Notes: generated by a model from the sequence alone, not told the origin. A DNA stretch of 64,000 nucleotides from Paenibacillus humicus NBRC 102415 (GCF_004000905.1 NZ_BIMD01000020.1:20101-84100), one strand, 5' to 3'. Counted from the stretch's first letter, positions 7,321 through 16,213 are shown. Made by a program: numbers and translations.

Positions 7321-8493
7321 GTGAAAAAGAAGGCATTTCTTTTCTCAGGCATCGTGTTGATCCTGGCTGCAGGAGCTGGGGCTGCGTATGGGACTTACCC
7401 GGATAAAGTTCAGGGATCGCTCAAAGTTTTCGATGGCGTGATCTTCTCTGAAACCGATCAGGCAGCCCAAAAAGACATCATTGATTCCATCGATCCCGTG
7501 TCTGGTAAAGCCGCTAAAGAACATCCGTCCAAAGCTGCAAAGCTAACGGAGGCCGGCATCGAGGTGGACAAAAATAAAAAGGAGAAGACAATCGACTTTG
7601 ATTTCGATGGTAAAAAGACCAAGCTGAAATTCTCTTCCGTTGCAAATGGGAAGAAAGAAGTCGTGCTGCCGAATAGCGAAGAAGGCTACCAGCTCACCCC
7701 GATCGCAAATCAAAGCGGATATGTGCTGGATTACAATGGCTCCTTGTATGGACTGGATATCGCGGAGGGCAAGATTGCGAAGATGCTGTCCGACACTGTC
7801 GGTGAGTATGACAGGGAAACCTTGGAAAAGAAACAGATCGAGAATCTCCCTCTCGTTTGGGGCGGTCGCGCTCGTGTCAACCCCAAGGGAGAATTCATGA
7901 TTTTCTTCTCCAACCGCGAAGCCGTTGAAAATGGCCGGGGCGATGGACAGCTTTGGGTGAAAAACTTTAAGACTCAAGAACAATTCCCGGCATTCTCCGG
8001 CGGTTATGAATTCATTGGATGGGGGGAAGGCAATCAGGCCTTTATCCGTTCTCAGGACACCATCTTCGGCATCGATCTCGAAAATCGCAAGCAGTCCATT
8101 GTCCAAGACCACGTAAGCCCAGAGAGCGTAGTTTCCTATCCGTACCTGGTCATTCCTGAGCTTAAGAGCGTCAAAGTAGCCAGTCTTACTTCGAAGAAAG
8201 AGCTGTCGCTGGTTGAAGGCATAGGCAGGGTCGATATGATTCTGGCCGATATTGCGTCCCCTAAATTTGCGATGCTGAATTTCCCCGATCCGACCTCTTT
8301 CAATACGAACATTATTGTTGTCACCGATCCCGAGAATGCCGCAACCAAGGTTATTTCCCCTGACGCAGGATCTGTTATCGAGACCTTCTCCTGGATCGAT
8401 TCAGAGAATCTCCTGGTTGTTGCCTTGAAAAAGGGCACGACTGCTCAAGTATCCTACGTTGTAAACATCAATAAATTACATCCTCCGGATTAA
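7321..8493 (+). CDS. Membrane-anchored or secreted hypothetical protein, propeller-like
   Basis: The 390-residue product starts KKKAFLFSGIVLILAAGAGAAYG, a signal peptide or N-terminal anchor, then an exported domain. Repeated blocks of strand-like sequence with Trp and Gly turns (LVWGGRARVNPKGE, FIGWGEGNQAFI, FSWIDSENLLVV) suggest a beta-propeller-like fold such as TolB, but this is only an impression. The GTG at 7321 has GGAGGAG about 10 bp upstream, so I prefer it to an in-frame start at 7228 that would put 31 residues before the signal. Codon use is less GC-rich than upstream genes. It stands alone, with a terminator at 8556-8588. Function unknown. Confidence 0.7.
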   Translation: MKKKAFLFSGIVLILAAGAGAAYGTYPDKVQGSLKVFDGVIFSETDQAAQKDIIDSIDPVSGKAAKEHPSKAAKLTEAGIEVDKNKKEKTIDFDFDGKKTKLKFSSVANGKKEVVLPNSEEGYQLTPIANQSGYVLDYNGSLYGLDIAEGKIAKMLSDTVGEYDRETLEKKQIENLPLVWGGRARVNPKGEFMIFFSNREAVENGRGDGQLWVKNFKTQEQFPAFSGGYEFIGWGEGNQAFIRSQDTIFGIDLENRKQSIVQDHVSPESVVSYPYLVIPELKSVKVASLTSKKELSLVEGIGRVDMILADIASPKFAMLNFPDPTSFNTNIIVVTDPENAATKVISPDAGSVIETFSWIDSENLLVVALKKGTTAQVSYVVNINKLHPPD

Positions 8494-8555
8494 ACGTGTC
8501 CATGGTATGACGTGCCGTCAAGACATCTATAATGTAATAGCAAGTTATCGTTAAA

Positions 8556-8588
8556 AAGAGAGGAGCCCAATCTGGGCTTCTCTCTTTT
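8556..8588 (+). terminator. Intrinsic terminator
   Basis: A 14-bp stem, AAGAGAGGAGCCCA with TGGGCTTCTCTCTT (one G-T pair) and a 3-nt loop, is followed by TT. A-rich sequence on its left means it could also serve the minus-strand gene at 8627. Confidence 0.8.
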
Positions 8589-8626
8589 GCTATCTTGCTA
8601 AGGATTGCTTTCTTTCCTATCCCATT

Positions 8627-9100
8627 TTACAACAGCAATTCTTTCAACACAGAAACAACCATGGAGTGATCTTCCTCGCCAGGCAGTCCCGATACCGTTA
8701 TGGTGCCAACGATTCCTTCCTTTTCCAAGCGCAGCGGGAAGGCGCCGCCTTCAGCCTTGTAATCATCCGGATTGAGACCGTAGGCTTTCACCGTTGAACC
8801 GGTCGATTTCATCAGGATGTGCATATAGTAGGAACTATGGCCGAAATGATGGACAACGTTATTTTTCCATGACACCCATTCATCGTTATGAGAAGATGTG
8901 CCTTCCATTCTGCTGTAAAATAACAGCTCGCCGTTTTTTCGAATATCGACGACGATCGATTTGTTCTCCAGCAACGCTTTTTCTATCATGCTGGTTCCAA
9001 CCTTGTATGCGGTTTCGTTCGTGAAAAGGGAGAACTGAAGGTCCGTCTCTTCTTGCAGCAATGGTTGTAATAAAGCGTCGTGTCGGTTCACAGGGAGCAC
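8627..9100 (-). CDS. UPF0303 / heme-degrading-domain (HbpS-like) protein
   Basis: This 157-residue soluble protein has the single-domain layout of the UPF0303 family, related to the GlcG/HbpS fold. Recognisable parts are the N-terminal LQF with TNETAYKVG, the middle DIRKNGELLFYS, and the C-terminal AEGGAFPLRLEKEGIVGTITVSGLPGEEDH. Family members have been linked to heme binding and oxidative stress, but the biochemical role is unsettled. The start at 9100 is a GTG with a weak ribosome binding site; the second GTG at 9091 is an alternative. It is transcribed away from the TOMM precursor that starts at 9333. Confidence 0.78.
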   Translation of the reverse strand: MLPVNRHDALLQPLLQEETDLQFSLFTNETAYKVGTSMIEKALLENKSIVVDIRKNGELLFYSRMEGTSSHNDEWVSWKNNVVHHFGHSSYYMHILMKSTGSTVKAYGLNPDDYKAEGGAFPLRLEKEGIVGTITVSGLPGEEDHSMVVSVLKELLL

Positions 9101-9332
9101 TCCCGTTTCTTGTGAATTAGTATTTCTTGGTCGTTATTATACATGCTTGCGATGGTTTTATCGAGGCGTACAGAGCAGTAGGCGAATGAATCAGTAACAC
9201 CAGCGGAGCTTTTTTCATACGTATATGTCATGAACGTTTGTCGGCATAGGACCAGTTGGATTGTTCTCCTTTCATTTCCTTTTTTGTGCGTGCCGATGAT
9301 CTTCACATGAACATATAACGGAGGCTACTAAG

Positions 9333-9587
9333 ATGAATGAATTTAAGAACGATCTTCAAAATTTGAATATGGATGCGTTCAAAGCGAGCGGCATAACTCC
9401 GAATGCGGGTCAAGGTCAAGTGGATCCTAATAATGCTCGTCTTTGTATCGGCGTTTGCATCGGCTTTTGTATCGGTTTTTGCGGCGGCTGCGGTGGATGC
9501 GGCGGCTGCGGAGGCTGCGCAGGATGTGCCCGCTGTGCCCGCTGCGGAGGCTGCGCCCGCTGCGGAGGCTGCGCCCGTTGCCGGTAA
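9333..9587 (+). CDS. TOMM precursor peptide, heterocycloanthracin/sonorensin-like
   Basis: This 84-residue peptide has a leader of about 37 residues (starting MNEFKNDLQNLNMDAF) and a core with 15 Cys. The first four Cys are spaced by IGV, IGF and IGF (C38, 42, 46, 50). From C50 a Cys occurs every third residue up to C83, with GG, AG or AR between them. This is the hallmark of thiazole-containing bacteriocin precursors of the heterocycloanthracin type, where YcaO enzymes cyclise Cys to thiazoline and a SagB dehydrogenase oxidises it to thiazole. GGAGG lies 9 bp before the ATG. The modification genes follow directly, after a hairpin at 9618-9658. The Arg-bearing tail and aliphatic start of the core look unusual. 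Confidence 0.9.
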   Translation: MNEFKNDLQNLNMDAFKASGITPNAGQGQVDPNNARLCIGVCIGFCIGFCGGCGGCGGCGGCAGCARCARCGGCARCGGCARCR

Positions 9588-9617
9588 TAAGGCGGCTATA
9601 GCGTTAAATGAAGGTTC

Positions 9618-9658
9618 AAGACATCTCTGCAAACGCTTTTGGGTTGCAGGGGTGTCTT
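9618..9658 (+). terminator. Hairpin between TOMM precursor and modification genes (possible attenuator)
   Basis: A 15-bp stem (9618-9632 with 9644-9658, two G-T pairs) surrounds an 11-nt loop. Only a weak T run (TTATTTCT) follows, so partial termination is more likely than complete stopping. This would let the precursor mRNA exceed the enzyme mRNA. Confidence 0.6.
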
Positions 9659-9763
9659 ATTTCTATGCATGTGCTGGCATGACGGACAAATAGCCTTACA
9701 TACCCTTATAAAGGACCTCATTTCTTATGAAAAGTTGGATTTCATCCTAAGGAGGAATGAAAT

Positions 9764-11719
9764 TTGGATCCTTCTACGCGCCTTAAAGTGAGAGGAGATA
9801 CTTTTTTTCTCCCCAGCTCGGACGGAAGCGTCTATTTCCGCAACAATATCGGTTCATTTCGGATGGAAGGCAGCACGATTGGTCAATGGATTGAAAAATT
9901 GATGCCTGTATTCAACGGTGAGCATACGATGCATGATTTAACGGACGGATTGCCGGAACAATACCGCAATCATGTTTATGAGATTGCAAAAGTATTGTAT
10001 GCGAACGGTTATGTCCAAGATGTAAGTCAGGATCGCCCCCATCAGCTGGAAGAGCGTATTGTGAAGAACTATGGTTCTCAAATTGAATTTTTGGACAGCT
10101 TTGACGGGTCAGGCGCATATCGATTTCAATTGTATCGTCAGTCCAGCGTGCTTGTTGTTGGAGCTGGCACTTTTTTGGTTTCGCTTGTCAAATCATTATT
10201 CGAGTCCGGATTGCCGCAATTCGGCTTGCTGAGCCTGAACTCGGAAACGGCGGACCGAAAACGGATTTTGGAGCTGGAGCAGCATTATCGCAAGTTGGAT
10301 TCAGAGGTCAAGGTGGACGAGATCAGCTTGCCGAAGGACGGGGGGGTGGATTGGTCTTCGATTGTAGAGCCTTATGATGCGGTATTGTTCGTCTCGGATC
10401 AAGAAGGAGAGCCGGAGCTGAGATTGCTTAATGAAAGTTGCAGACAAAAAAACAAGGTGCTGCTGCCGGCTGTTATTTTTGGGCAGGCTGGTCTGGCGGT
10501 TCCGCTCTCGTATTCGAATTCGGAGGGTGATTGGGAATCGGCATGGCGCAGAGTCCATCATTCTGCCGTTTATAAGGATGCAAATATTCACGCTGCTTCG
10601 TCCATTGCGGAATCGCTGCTCGCTAACGTTATCGTCTTCGAATGGTTGAAAACAGCAGCAGAAGTAACAAAACCGGAGAAAAACAATAAGCTGTTTCTAC
10701 TTAATCTAGAAACGCTGGAAGGGAATTGGCATTCGTTTCTTCCTCATCCATTGGCTGATGGTCGACGATTCATCGAGAGGATCGAAGCTGTCGAGCTGCA
10801 AGCAGGAGCGGATCCAGAGAAACGGGGTTCTAGTGAACTGCTGCCTTTCTTCAGTCAGCTGACATCAACGGAAACAGGCCTCTTCCATCTATGGGAGGAA
10901 GGGGAGCTGAGGCAGCTTCCGCTATCGCAGTGCCGTGTACAGCCTGTCGATCCGCTGTCCGTCGGCCCTGCGCTTCTTCTTCCTGAAAAGATTTGTAACG
11001 GTTATACGCATGAAGAGGCTCGCAGGGAAGCGGGTCTCAGCGGAATCGAAGCTTATGTGTCGCGTATGGCGGCGAATGTGCAGACCGATCAGGCTTATGA
11101 GGAAAGCGGACTATCCGACGTTCCAGGCTTCGATAAGATCACAAGCGTAGGTGCCGGCGAGACGATGGAGGAGGGCGTTTGCCGCGCCTTGCAAAAGTAT
11201 TTGATGAATGCCCGGATCAAGGCATACGAAGCTCGCACACCGTCTATAAAGCTGGTGAAGCTGAGCCAGGTAGAGGATGAGCGATGCCGTTACTATATCA
11301 ACGCCTTGACTGCGATGCAAGAATCGCCAACGTTCGGACTGGGCGAGGCAGTATCCGGTTTTCCTGTTGTGTGGCTGCAAGCCAACGGCCGCTGGTACGA
11401 TGCCGCTGATCTCAATGTAACCCGGGCGCTGCGGAGCGTGCTGATGACTGCCCTGCTGGATGCTCAAAACAAAGCGGATCCATTGGCGGGGAAAGGGCAT
11501 CATATGTCTTCCATACATGTAAAGGAAGCTGCAATGGACTCGATTTCAATCCCTGCCTGCGACCCATTGAAGCATCGGGAGGTTTTGCAGGCTGCTGTGC
11601 GGCATTTGAACCGCAGCCGCAAGCTTCTGCTCGTATTTGACTTGACTCCAGAGCCTTTTTTGAAAGAGAAGCTGGCCGGAGTATACGGCATCTCGCTTCG
11701 AGAGGAGGTTGAAGCGTGA
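9764..11719 (+). CDS. ThiF-like thiazole-containing bacteriocin maturation protein (TOMM C-type partner)
   Basis: This 651-residue protein fits the large 'putative thiazole-containing bacteriocin maturation protein' family that accompanies heterocycloanthracin-type precursors. A Rossmann-like motif (VLVVGAGTFLVSLVKSLFESG, near residue 130) marks a ThiF/E1-like region. In TOMM systems such proteins bind the leader peptide and present the core to the YcaO enzyme. The start is TTG at 9764, chosen because AAGGAGG (9749-9755) sits 8 bp upstream and the nearby ATG at 9757 is out of frame. Its TGA overlaps the GTG of the YcaO gene, implying translational coupling. Confidence 0.85.
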   Translation: MDPSTRLKVRGDTFFLPSSDGSVYFRNNIGSFRMEGSTIGQWIEKLMPVFNGEHTMHDLTDGLPEQYRNHVYEIAKVLYANGYVQDVSQDRPHQLEERIVKNYGSQIEFLDSFDGSGAYRFQLYRQSSVLVVGAGTFLVSLVKSLFESGLPQFGLLSLNSETADRKRILELEQHYRKLDSEVKVDEISLPKDGGVDWSSIVEPYDAVLFVSDQEGEPELRLLNESCRQKNKVLLPAVIFGQAGLAVPLSYSNSEGDWESAWRRVHHSAVYKDANIHAASSIAESLLANVIVFEWLKTAAEVTKPEKNNKLFLLNLETLEGNWHSFLPHPLADGRRFIERIEAVELQAGADPEKRGSSELLPFFSQLTSTETGLFHLWEEGELRQLPLSQCRVQPVDPLSVGPALLLPEKICNGYTHEEARREAGLSGIEAYVSRMAANVQTDQAYEESGLSDVPGFDKITSVGAGETMEEGVCRALQKYLMNARIKAYEARTPSIKLVKLSQVEDERCRYYINALTAMQESPTFGLGEAVSGFPVVWLQANGRWYDAADLNVTRALRSVLMTALLDAQNKADPLAGKGHHMSSIHVKEAAMDSISIPACDPLKHREVLQAAVRHLNRSRKLLLVFDLTPEPFLKEKLAGVYGISLREEVEA

Positions 11720-13656
11720 GCGCTACTGTGGCGGTTGTTGGCGCGGGTCAGCTTGCGGACTATGTAAACGATCTATTGTCTGCAAGCTGTCAGCTTGCAA
11801 GAGTGAACAATATGGATTCCGAGCTGCCCGAAACGGCTGATCTTGCGCTCGTGCTTAGCGACGGCTGCGATTCAGCCTCGCATCTTAAGGCAGAGGAACT
11901 ATTCAAGCAATCCGGTATACCGTGGCTGCGCGGTTTTGTAGCCTTTGGCGAAGGCGTCATCGGCCCGCTTGTCGTTCCTGGGAAAGCAGGCTGCTCGCAA
12001 TGCGCTGATTTGCGGCTTTTAATGGCTGGGAACGATCGGAAGGACATGTGGGAGCTGCAGCACTTTATTAGGCAAGGGGAAGTTTTCTCCGATATATGGT
12101 CTTCTCGCAGCGGGCTATGGCATATGGCTCATCTGATTGCAGCAGAAGTCCATACCTTTCTTGCCTCAAATACGGCTCAAGTTGAGAATCATATCAAGCT
12201 CGTCCATTTGCAATCGCTCCATAGCTCAGCTCATTTTTATTTGCCGGATCCGCTGTGTGCCGTATGCGGGGGAATACCGGATGACTCTGCCACAGCTTCG
12301 CGAATAAAGCTGCAGTCCAGCCCGAAAATCAGCGGGAACAGCTACCGCACCCGTTCGATGGAGGAATTGAAGGCCGTGCTTTCCCATGATTATCTGGACA
12401 ATCGCAGCGGTTTTTTGAATGCAAAAATGATCGACCTCATCTCGCCATTTGCTGACGCCAGCATTGTTTTACCAATGTTTTCAGGGGATGAAGGCTGCGC
12501 AGGGCGCACACATTCTTTTGCGGACAGTGAAATGACGGCGATATTGGAAGGTTTGGAACGTTATTGCGGCATATCGCCGCGAGGAAAGAAGACGGCGGTT
12601 CATGACAGCTTCAATCAGTTAACAGAGTCGGCGCTGAACCCCGCTCGAGTAGGATTCCATGACGCGGCGCAGTATGAGCGGCCCGATTTTCCGTTTCAAC
12701 CCTTCGATCCAGACCGGAAGATCGACTGGGTGTGGGGATATTCGTTCCTTCAGGAGAAGCCTATTCTCGTGCCGGAACGGCTCGCTTATTACAGCTCCGG
12801 CTGCGGCCACGGATTTGTATATGAAACCTCCAACGGCTGCGCTTTGGGAGGAAGCTTGGAGGAAGCCATCTTTTACGGCATCCTGGAGGTTATCGAGCGG
12901 GATTCGTTTCTGATGACGTGGTACGCGCAGCTGCCGCTCGTTCCGCTGGATCCCTGTTCCACAGGGGATTTGGAAATGAATCTGATGGTGGAGCGGCTGC
13001 GCGATGTTTTCGGGTATGAGGTGCATCTGTTCGATTCGACGATGGAGCACGGCATTCCAAGCGTGTGGGCGCTTGCCAAAAACAGGACGGATCAAGGCGT
13101 AAATATGATTTGCGCCGCCGGCGCGCATCCTGATCCTGTGAGGGCGGCAAAGGGCGCCATTCATGAGATTGCGGGCATGCTGCTTGCTTTCAACGAAAAG
13201 CTGGAGGCGAACCGCGAGCAGTACGAGCAAATGCTGCATGATCCTTTTCTCGTTCGGCAAATGGAAGACCACTCCATGCTGTACAGCTTGAAGGAAGCAG
13301 AAGAACGTCTGAATTTCCTGCTCGATCCTGATCGTCCCGTGATCTCCTTCCAAGAAGCGTTTAAACCAAAAGCATGGCATGCAGATTTGACCGATGAATT
13401 GAATCTTATTCTGCAAACATTCAGCGAGCTGAATCTCGAGGTGATCGTTGTCGATCAAACGACGCCGGAAACGCTGAGAAACGGACTTCATTGTGTGAAG
13501 GTGCTCATTCCCGGCATGCTTCCCATGACGTTCGGCCATCATCTTGTCCGCTTGACTGGCCTGGAACGGGTGCTGCGAATACCGGCAGAGCTCGGTTATG
13601 TAAAGGAACCGCTTCAGCAGGAGCAGCTTAATGGTTATCCGCATCCGTTTCCATAA
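11716..13656 (+). CDS. YcaO cyclodehydratase with N-terminal E1-like domain (SagD family)
   Basis: YcaO enzymes use ATP to cyclise Cys, Ser or Thr to azolines. The 646-residue protein has an N-terminal E1-like region with a Zn-type Cys tetrad (C93-S-Q-C96 and C181-A-V-C184) and a YcaO domain from about residue 255. The YcaO signature GGSLEEAIFYGILEVIERD is clear. The C-terminus is PHPFP, matching the PxPxP ending known to be needed for cyclodehydratase activity. It overlaps the ThiF-like gene by 4 bp and is followed 56 bp later by the SagB gene. Confidence 0.93.
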   Translation: MSATVAVVGAGQLADYVNDLLSASCQLARVNNMDSELPETADLALVLSDGCDSASHLKAEELFKQSGIPWLRGFVAFGEGVIGPLVVPGKAGCSQCADLRLLMAGNDRKDMWELQHFIRQGEVFSDIWSSRSGLWHMAHLIAAEVHTFLASNTAQVENHIKLVHLQSLHSSAHFYLPDPLCAVCGGIPDDSATASRIKLQSSPKISGNSYRTRSMEELKAVLSHDYLDNRSGFLNAKMIDLISPFADASIVLPMFSGDEGCAGRTHSFADSEMTAILEGLERYCGISPRGKKTAVHDSFNQLTESALNPARVGFHDAAQYERPDFPFQPFDPDRKIDWVWGYSFLQEKPILVPERLAYYSSGCGHGFVYETSNGCALGGSLEEAIFYGILEVIERDSFLMTWYAQLPLVPLDPCSTGDLEMNLMVERLRDVFGYEVHLFDSTMEHGIPSVWALAKNRTDQGVNMICAAGAHPDPVRAAKGAIHEIAGMLLAFNEKLEANREQYEQMLHDPFLVRQMEDHSMLYSLKEAEERLNFLLDPDRPVISFQEAFKPKAWHADLTDELNLILQTFSELNLEVIVVDQTTPETLRNGLHCVKVLIPGMLPMTFGHHLVRLTGLERVLRIPAELGYVKEPLQQEQLNGYPHPFP

Positions 13657-13712
13657 GAAGCTTCTTCTCGTATGCGTTGGTTTCCTCGTGCTGGGAATTA
13701 GGAGGAGGAGAA

Positions 13713-15293
13713 ATGAGCCTGAAGGCATTTTTGCACCAATTGCAATGCGAGCCTGACAAAACCAAGCCGCAGGATGCGGAGGTTGATTGGGAGAACGCGC
13801 CTCTGCCGTATAAGCTGTATCGTCATTTGCCCGTATTTCCGCTCGCTTCGAATGTGCCGCTGAGGCTAACGGGCAACCAAGGCGATGGGAAGCCGACAAT
13901 GCGGGATATCGGGTGTCTTCTATGGTATACCTTCGGTCTGGCACAGCTTAGTCAATCTGTTGTTGAGCAATATACGGGGGAACAATGGGAAAGCTCCTTG
14001 CAGCTTTGCAGACGGTTTGTCCCTTCAGGCGGAGGGCTGTATCCGAGCGAAATTTACCTGTATTTGAAGCTGGAGGAAATTCCGGACGGTATTTATCATT
14101 ATGATGCGGCTCATCATCGGTTGATTTTATTGCGTGAAGGTCGATTTGATTCCTATGTAGGCAACGCTCTAGGCGATCGTTGCGACGTAACGGGCTGCTT
14201 CGCAGCTGTTTTTGTATCGACTTTATTTTGGAAAAACTTTTATAAATACGATAATTTCTCGTATCGTCTGCAGGGACTGGACGCAGGTCTGGTAATAGGC
14301 CAGCTGCTCGAGGTGGCGAAGCGCTTCGACTTTGAGACGGGAGTGTATTTTCAGTTTCTTGACCGTGCCGTCAACCATTTGCTTGGACTGTCGGAGGCAG
14401 AGGAGAGTGTATACGCTGTAATTCCGCTTGCGGCAGATTCAACCATGGAATGGTTCCGCCATGACATCAGCACTAATAATCGGATGTCTTCAGCCGAATT
14501 ATGCAGCGAGCTTCCCATCCTTAAGCACGATCACTATGTACGTTCAAAAAAAGTATCGGACTATCCCATGCTGACCAAGCTGAACGAAGCATCCATAATG
14601 GATTCCGCCCTTTTGTTCAAACAGCTGGGAAGAGAGCAACAGGCCGTCCATCAAGACGAGGGTCATTTTTTGCCTCAAGCAGATAGGCTCACGTATGATT
14701 TGGCAGAGGCTTGCAGGCAGCGTTACTCGCCGGAAAATGAATTTGTATTGAAACCAGTGAGTCAGTCTGATTTGGCGGCACTATTGCAAGAGACCATGAG
14801 CTCCTATCGCTATCGAAACGATCTGGACGGTTCAATCCAGAGTCCGATGTCCCGCGTACAGCTGTATGGCTGCTTTTATGGCGTTGAAGGAATTCGCGAT
14901 GGTTCCTATCATTATGATGGCATGACGCATGCGTTGCAGCTTGTTAAGGCTGGAGATCAAAGGCCGCGGCTTCAGGATGCGATGTCTTTGGATAACGTGA
15001 ACTTATTCCAGGTTCCGCTGAGCTTTCATGTGGCGGGCGATCGGGGACATCTTCATGCCGAGCTTGGCTATCGCGGCTATCGGATTCTGCAAATGGAAGC
15101 GGGAATGCTGGTTCAGCGCTTGCTGCTCGCTGCTTGTGCATCCGGAATGGAGGGGCGTCCGCTGCTAGGGTTTGATGTCAATTCCATGAATGAGCTTTAT
15201 GGATTGGCCCCGCTCGGACAAACGAGCCTGATCCAAATCCCGATCGGCCCATGCAGGAGCCGTTCGAGGCTTGAGGGCAGTCTGGCACCATAA
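13713..15293 (+). CDS. SagB-family dehydrogenase with two nitroreductase-like halves
   Basis: SagB proteins are FMN-dependent dehydrogenases that oxidise azolines to azoles. The 526-residue product is about twice a single SagB domain. The first half has YKLYRHLP, the nitroreductase segment PSGGGLYPSEIYLYL, and IYHYDAAHHRL. The second half repeats this plan (SRVQLYGCFYGVEG, SYHYDGMTHALQL, ending GLAPLGQTSLIQIPIG). ATG 13713 follows AGGAGGAGG directly, so an earlier in-frame start at 13677 is rejected. This is the last cluster gene before the terminator at 15307-15351. No exporter or immunity gene is recognisable in the cluster. Confidence 0.9.
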   Translation: MSLKAFLHQLQCEPDKTKPQDAEVDWENAPLPYKLYRHLPVFPLASNVPLRLTGNQGDGKPTMRDIGCLLWYTFGLAQLSQSVVEQYTGEQWESSLQLCRRFVPSGGGLYPSEIYLYLKLEEIPDGIYHYDAAHHRLILLREGRFDSYVGNALGDRCDVTGCFAAVFVSTLFWKNFYKYDNFSYRLQGLDAGLVIGQLLEVAKRFDFETGVYFQFLDRAVNHLLGLSEAEESVYAVIPLAADSTMEWFRHDISTNNRMSSAELCSELPILKHDHYVRSKKVSDYPMLTKLNEASIMDSALLFKQLGREQQAVHQDEGHFLPQADRLTYDLAEACRQRYSPENEFVLKPVSQSDLAALLQETMSSYRYRNDLDGSIQSPMSRVQLYGCFYGVEGIRDGSYHYDGMTHALQLVKAGDQRPRLQDAMSLDNVNLFQVPLSFHVAGDRGHLHAELGYRGYRILQMEAGMLVQRLLLAACASGMEGRPLLGFDVNSMNELYGLAPLGQTSLIQIPIGPCRSRSRLEGSLAP

Positions 15294-15306
15294 TGGATGT
15301 TGAGAT

Positions 15307-15351
15307 AAAAAGGGCAGATTGAATGTCATTGCCAGTCAAACTGCCTTTTTT
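15307..15351 (+). terminator. Terminator ending the TOMM cluster
   Basis: AAAAGG-GCAG pairs with CTGCCTTTT around a loop in which TTGA/TCAA can also pair, followed by a T run. It lies just before the convergent gene ending at 15360. Confidence 0.65.
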
Positions 15352-15359
15352 AGTTTAAC

Positions 15360-15908
15360 TTAGGGTTGTTGATAGGCCGCCTTCTTCTGCGATTCGCCAG
15401 CCGGTTGGCAAGGAACGGGGACACAGAAGTGATGAGGATGAGGATGTATATACGTCATAGGATGCAGCCAAGCATGATGATAATCGTAGGATTCGAACTC
15501 CCATCCATCGTAAAGAGGATGGTAGTAATCGTGGAACATATGCTCATCCCACATTTCATCCATCATCGGGTGGTAATCATGCATCGGGTGGCATCCGTCC
15601 ATCATCGGGTGGTAATCATACATCGGGTGGCATCCGTCCATCATGGGGTAATAGCCATCCATCATGGGGTGACAGCCATACATCGGGTGGAAATCATGCA
15701 TGGGGTGATAGTCGTGCATGTGGTGATAGTCGTGCATGTAAGGAAGGGATTGAATTTGACCAGAATCAACGCTGTTATGATAGGGGGAAGGAGCAGGCTG
15801 CTCATAAGCTTGAGGTCCCAAATTAGCCTGGCTCGGGCTTGATTGCATCTGTTGGTAATGCTCAGGCATAACAGCCGATTGTGGCATATAAGATTGATTG
15901 TGTAGCAT
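15360..15908 (-). CDS. His/Met/Tyr-rich repeat protein, possible spore coat or metal-binding protein
   Basis: The 182-residue product is dominated by imperfect repeats of the type HPMMDGCH, PMYDYHPMMDGC and PMHDYHPM between about residues 55 and 120. It has further His clusters near the C-terminus (HPHPHHF). There is no signal peptide. Such composition could bind metal ions or be crosslinked through Tyr, as in some spore coat proteins; both ideas are inference. The start at 15908 has AAGGAGG six bases upstream. A CATANNNTA element at 15934-15942 fits a mother-cell sigma factor. It converges with the TOMM cluster. Confidence 0.75.
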   Translation of the reverse strand: MLHNQSYMPQSAVMPEHYQQMQSSPSQANLGPQAYEQPAPSPYHNSVDSGQIQSLPYMHDYHHMHDYHPMHDFHPMYGCHPMMDGYYPMMDGCHPMYDYHPMMDGCHPMHDYHPMMDEMWDEHMFHDYYHPLYDGWEFESYDYHHAWLHPMTYIHPHPHHFCVPVPCQPAGESQKKAAYQQP

Positions 15909-15933
15909 GGTGTGCCTCCTTTTTGTCATACTC

Positions 15934-15942
15934 TACAATATG
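15934..15942 (-). promoter_or_regulatory. Candidate sigma-E/sigma-K -10 element
   Basis: Read on the minus strand, CATATTGTA matches the mother-cell -10 pattern CATANNNTA and lies 26 bp before the ATG at 15908. A clear -35 match was not seen, so the call is tentative. Confidence 0.35.
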
Positions 15943-16184
15943 CTTTGAATGATAAAAGGGCACCTGTCCATATAAAATAGGCTGCAGTCTCCTTGTCGTC
16001 GACATGATCGCGTGATTTGAAAGCCAAATCCCCCAACCAGCCTAAAAAGAACTAAACAAGCTGGGATGGAATGGGGGCGCTTCGGGATTCGAGTCCCAAG
16101 GGCAGTTGCGTTCGCTCCCTGGCAGCCGTATTTATAAATCTACTAGACCCACCCTAGCATCAGCACAAATATACTACCCGTCCA
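15943..16184. other. Intergenic region between divergent sporulation-type genes
   Basis: No gene is seen here. It includes GGGATTCGAGTCCC at about 16084-16097, which resembles part of a tRNA T-arm but is not backed by other tRNA arms. Confidence 0.4.
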
Positions 16185-16213
16185 AACATCTCAACGATTA
16201 GATTCATAAAGTA
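16185..16213 (+). promoter_or_regulatory. Sigma-K-like promoter for the YjcZ-type gene
   Basis: AACA (16185-16188) is followed after 16 bp by CATAAAGTA (16205-16213), matching the mother-cell pattern mACm-N16-CATANNNTA. It lies 31 bp before the ATG at 16244, and the downstream product is a YjcZ-type sporulation peptide. Confidence 0.6.

Noticed and set aside
7088..7352. Overlapping minus-strand frames before the gene at 7321
   Set aside because: They overlap the ribosome binding site and start of the plus-strand gene, lack their own sites, and resemble no family.
9303..9632. Ala-rich minus-strand frame opposite the TOMM precursor
   Set aside because: It arises from reading the Gly/Cys codon repeats backwards; the plus-strand precursor has a ribosome binding site and matching enzymes.
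15366..15842. Plus-strand frame opposite the His-rich protein
   Set aside because: It reads the same repeats antisense and has no ribosome binding site; the minus-strand gene has AAGGAGG and a promoter-like element.
16080..16105. tRNA-like T-arm (GGGATTCGAGTCCC)
   Set aside because: The stem does not extend to the required five pairs around a seven-base loop, and no acceptor, D or anticodon arm is present nearby.
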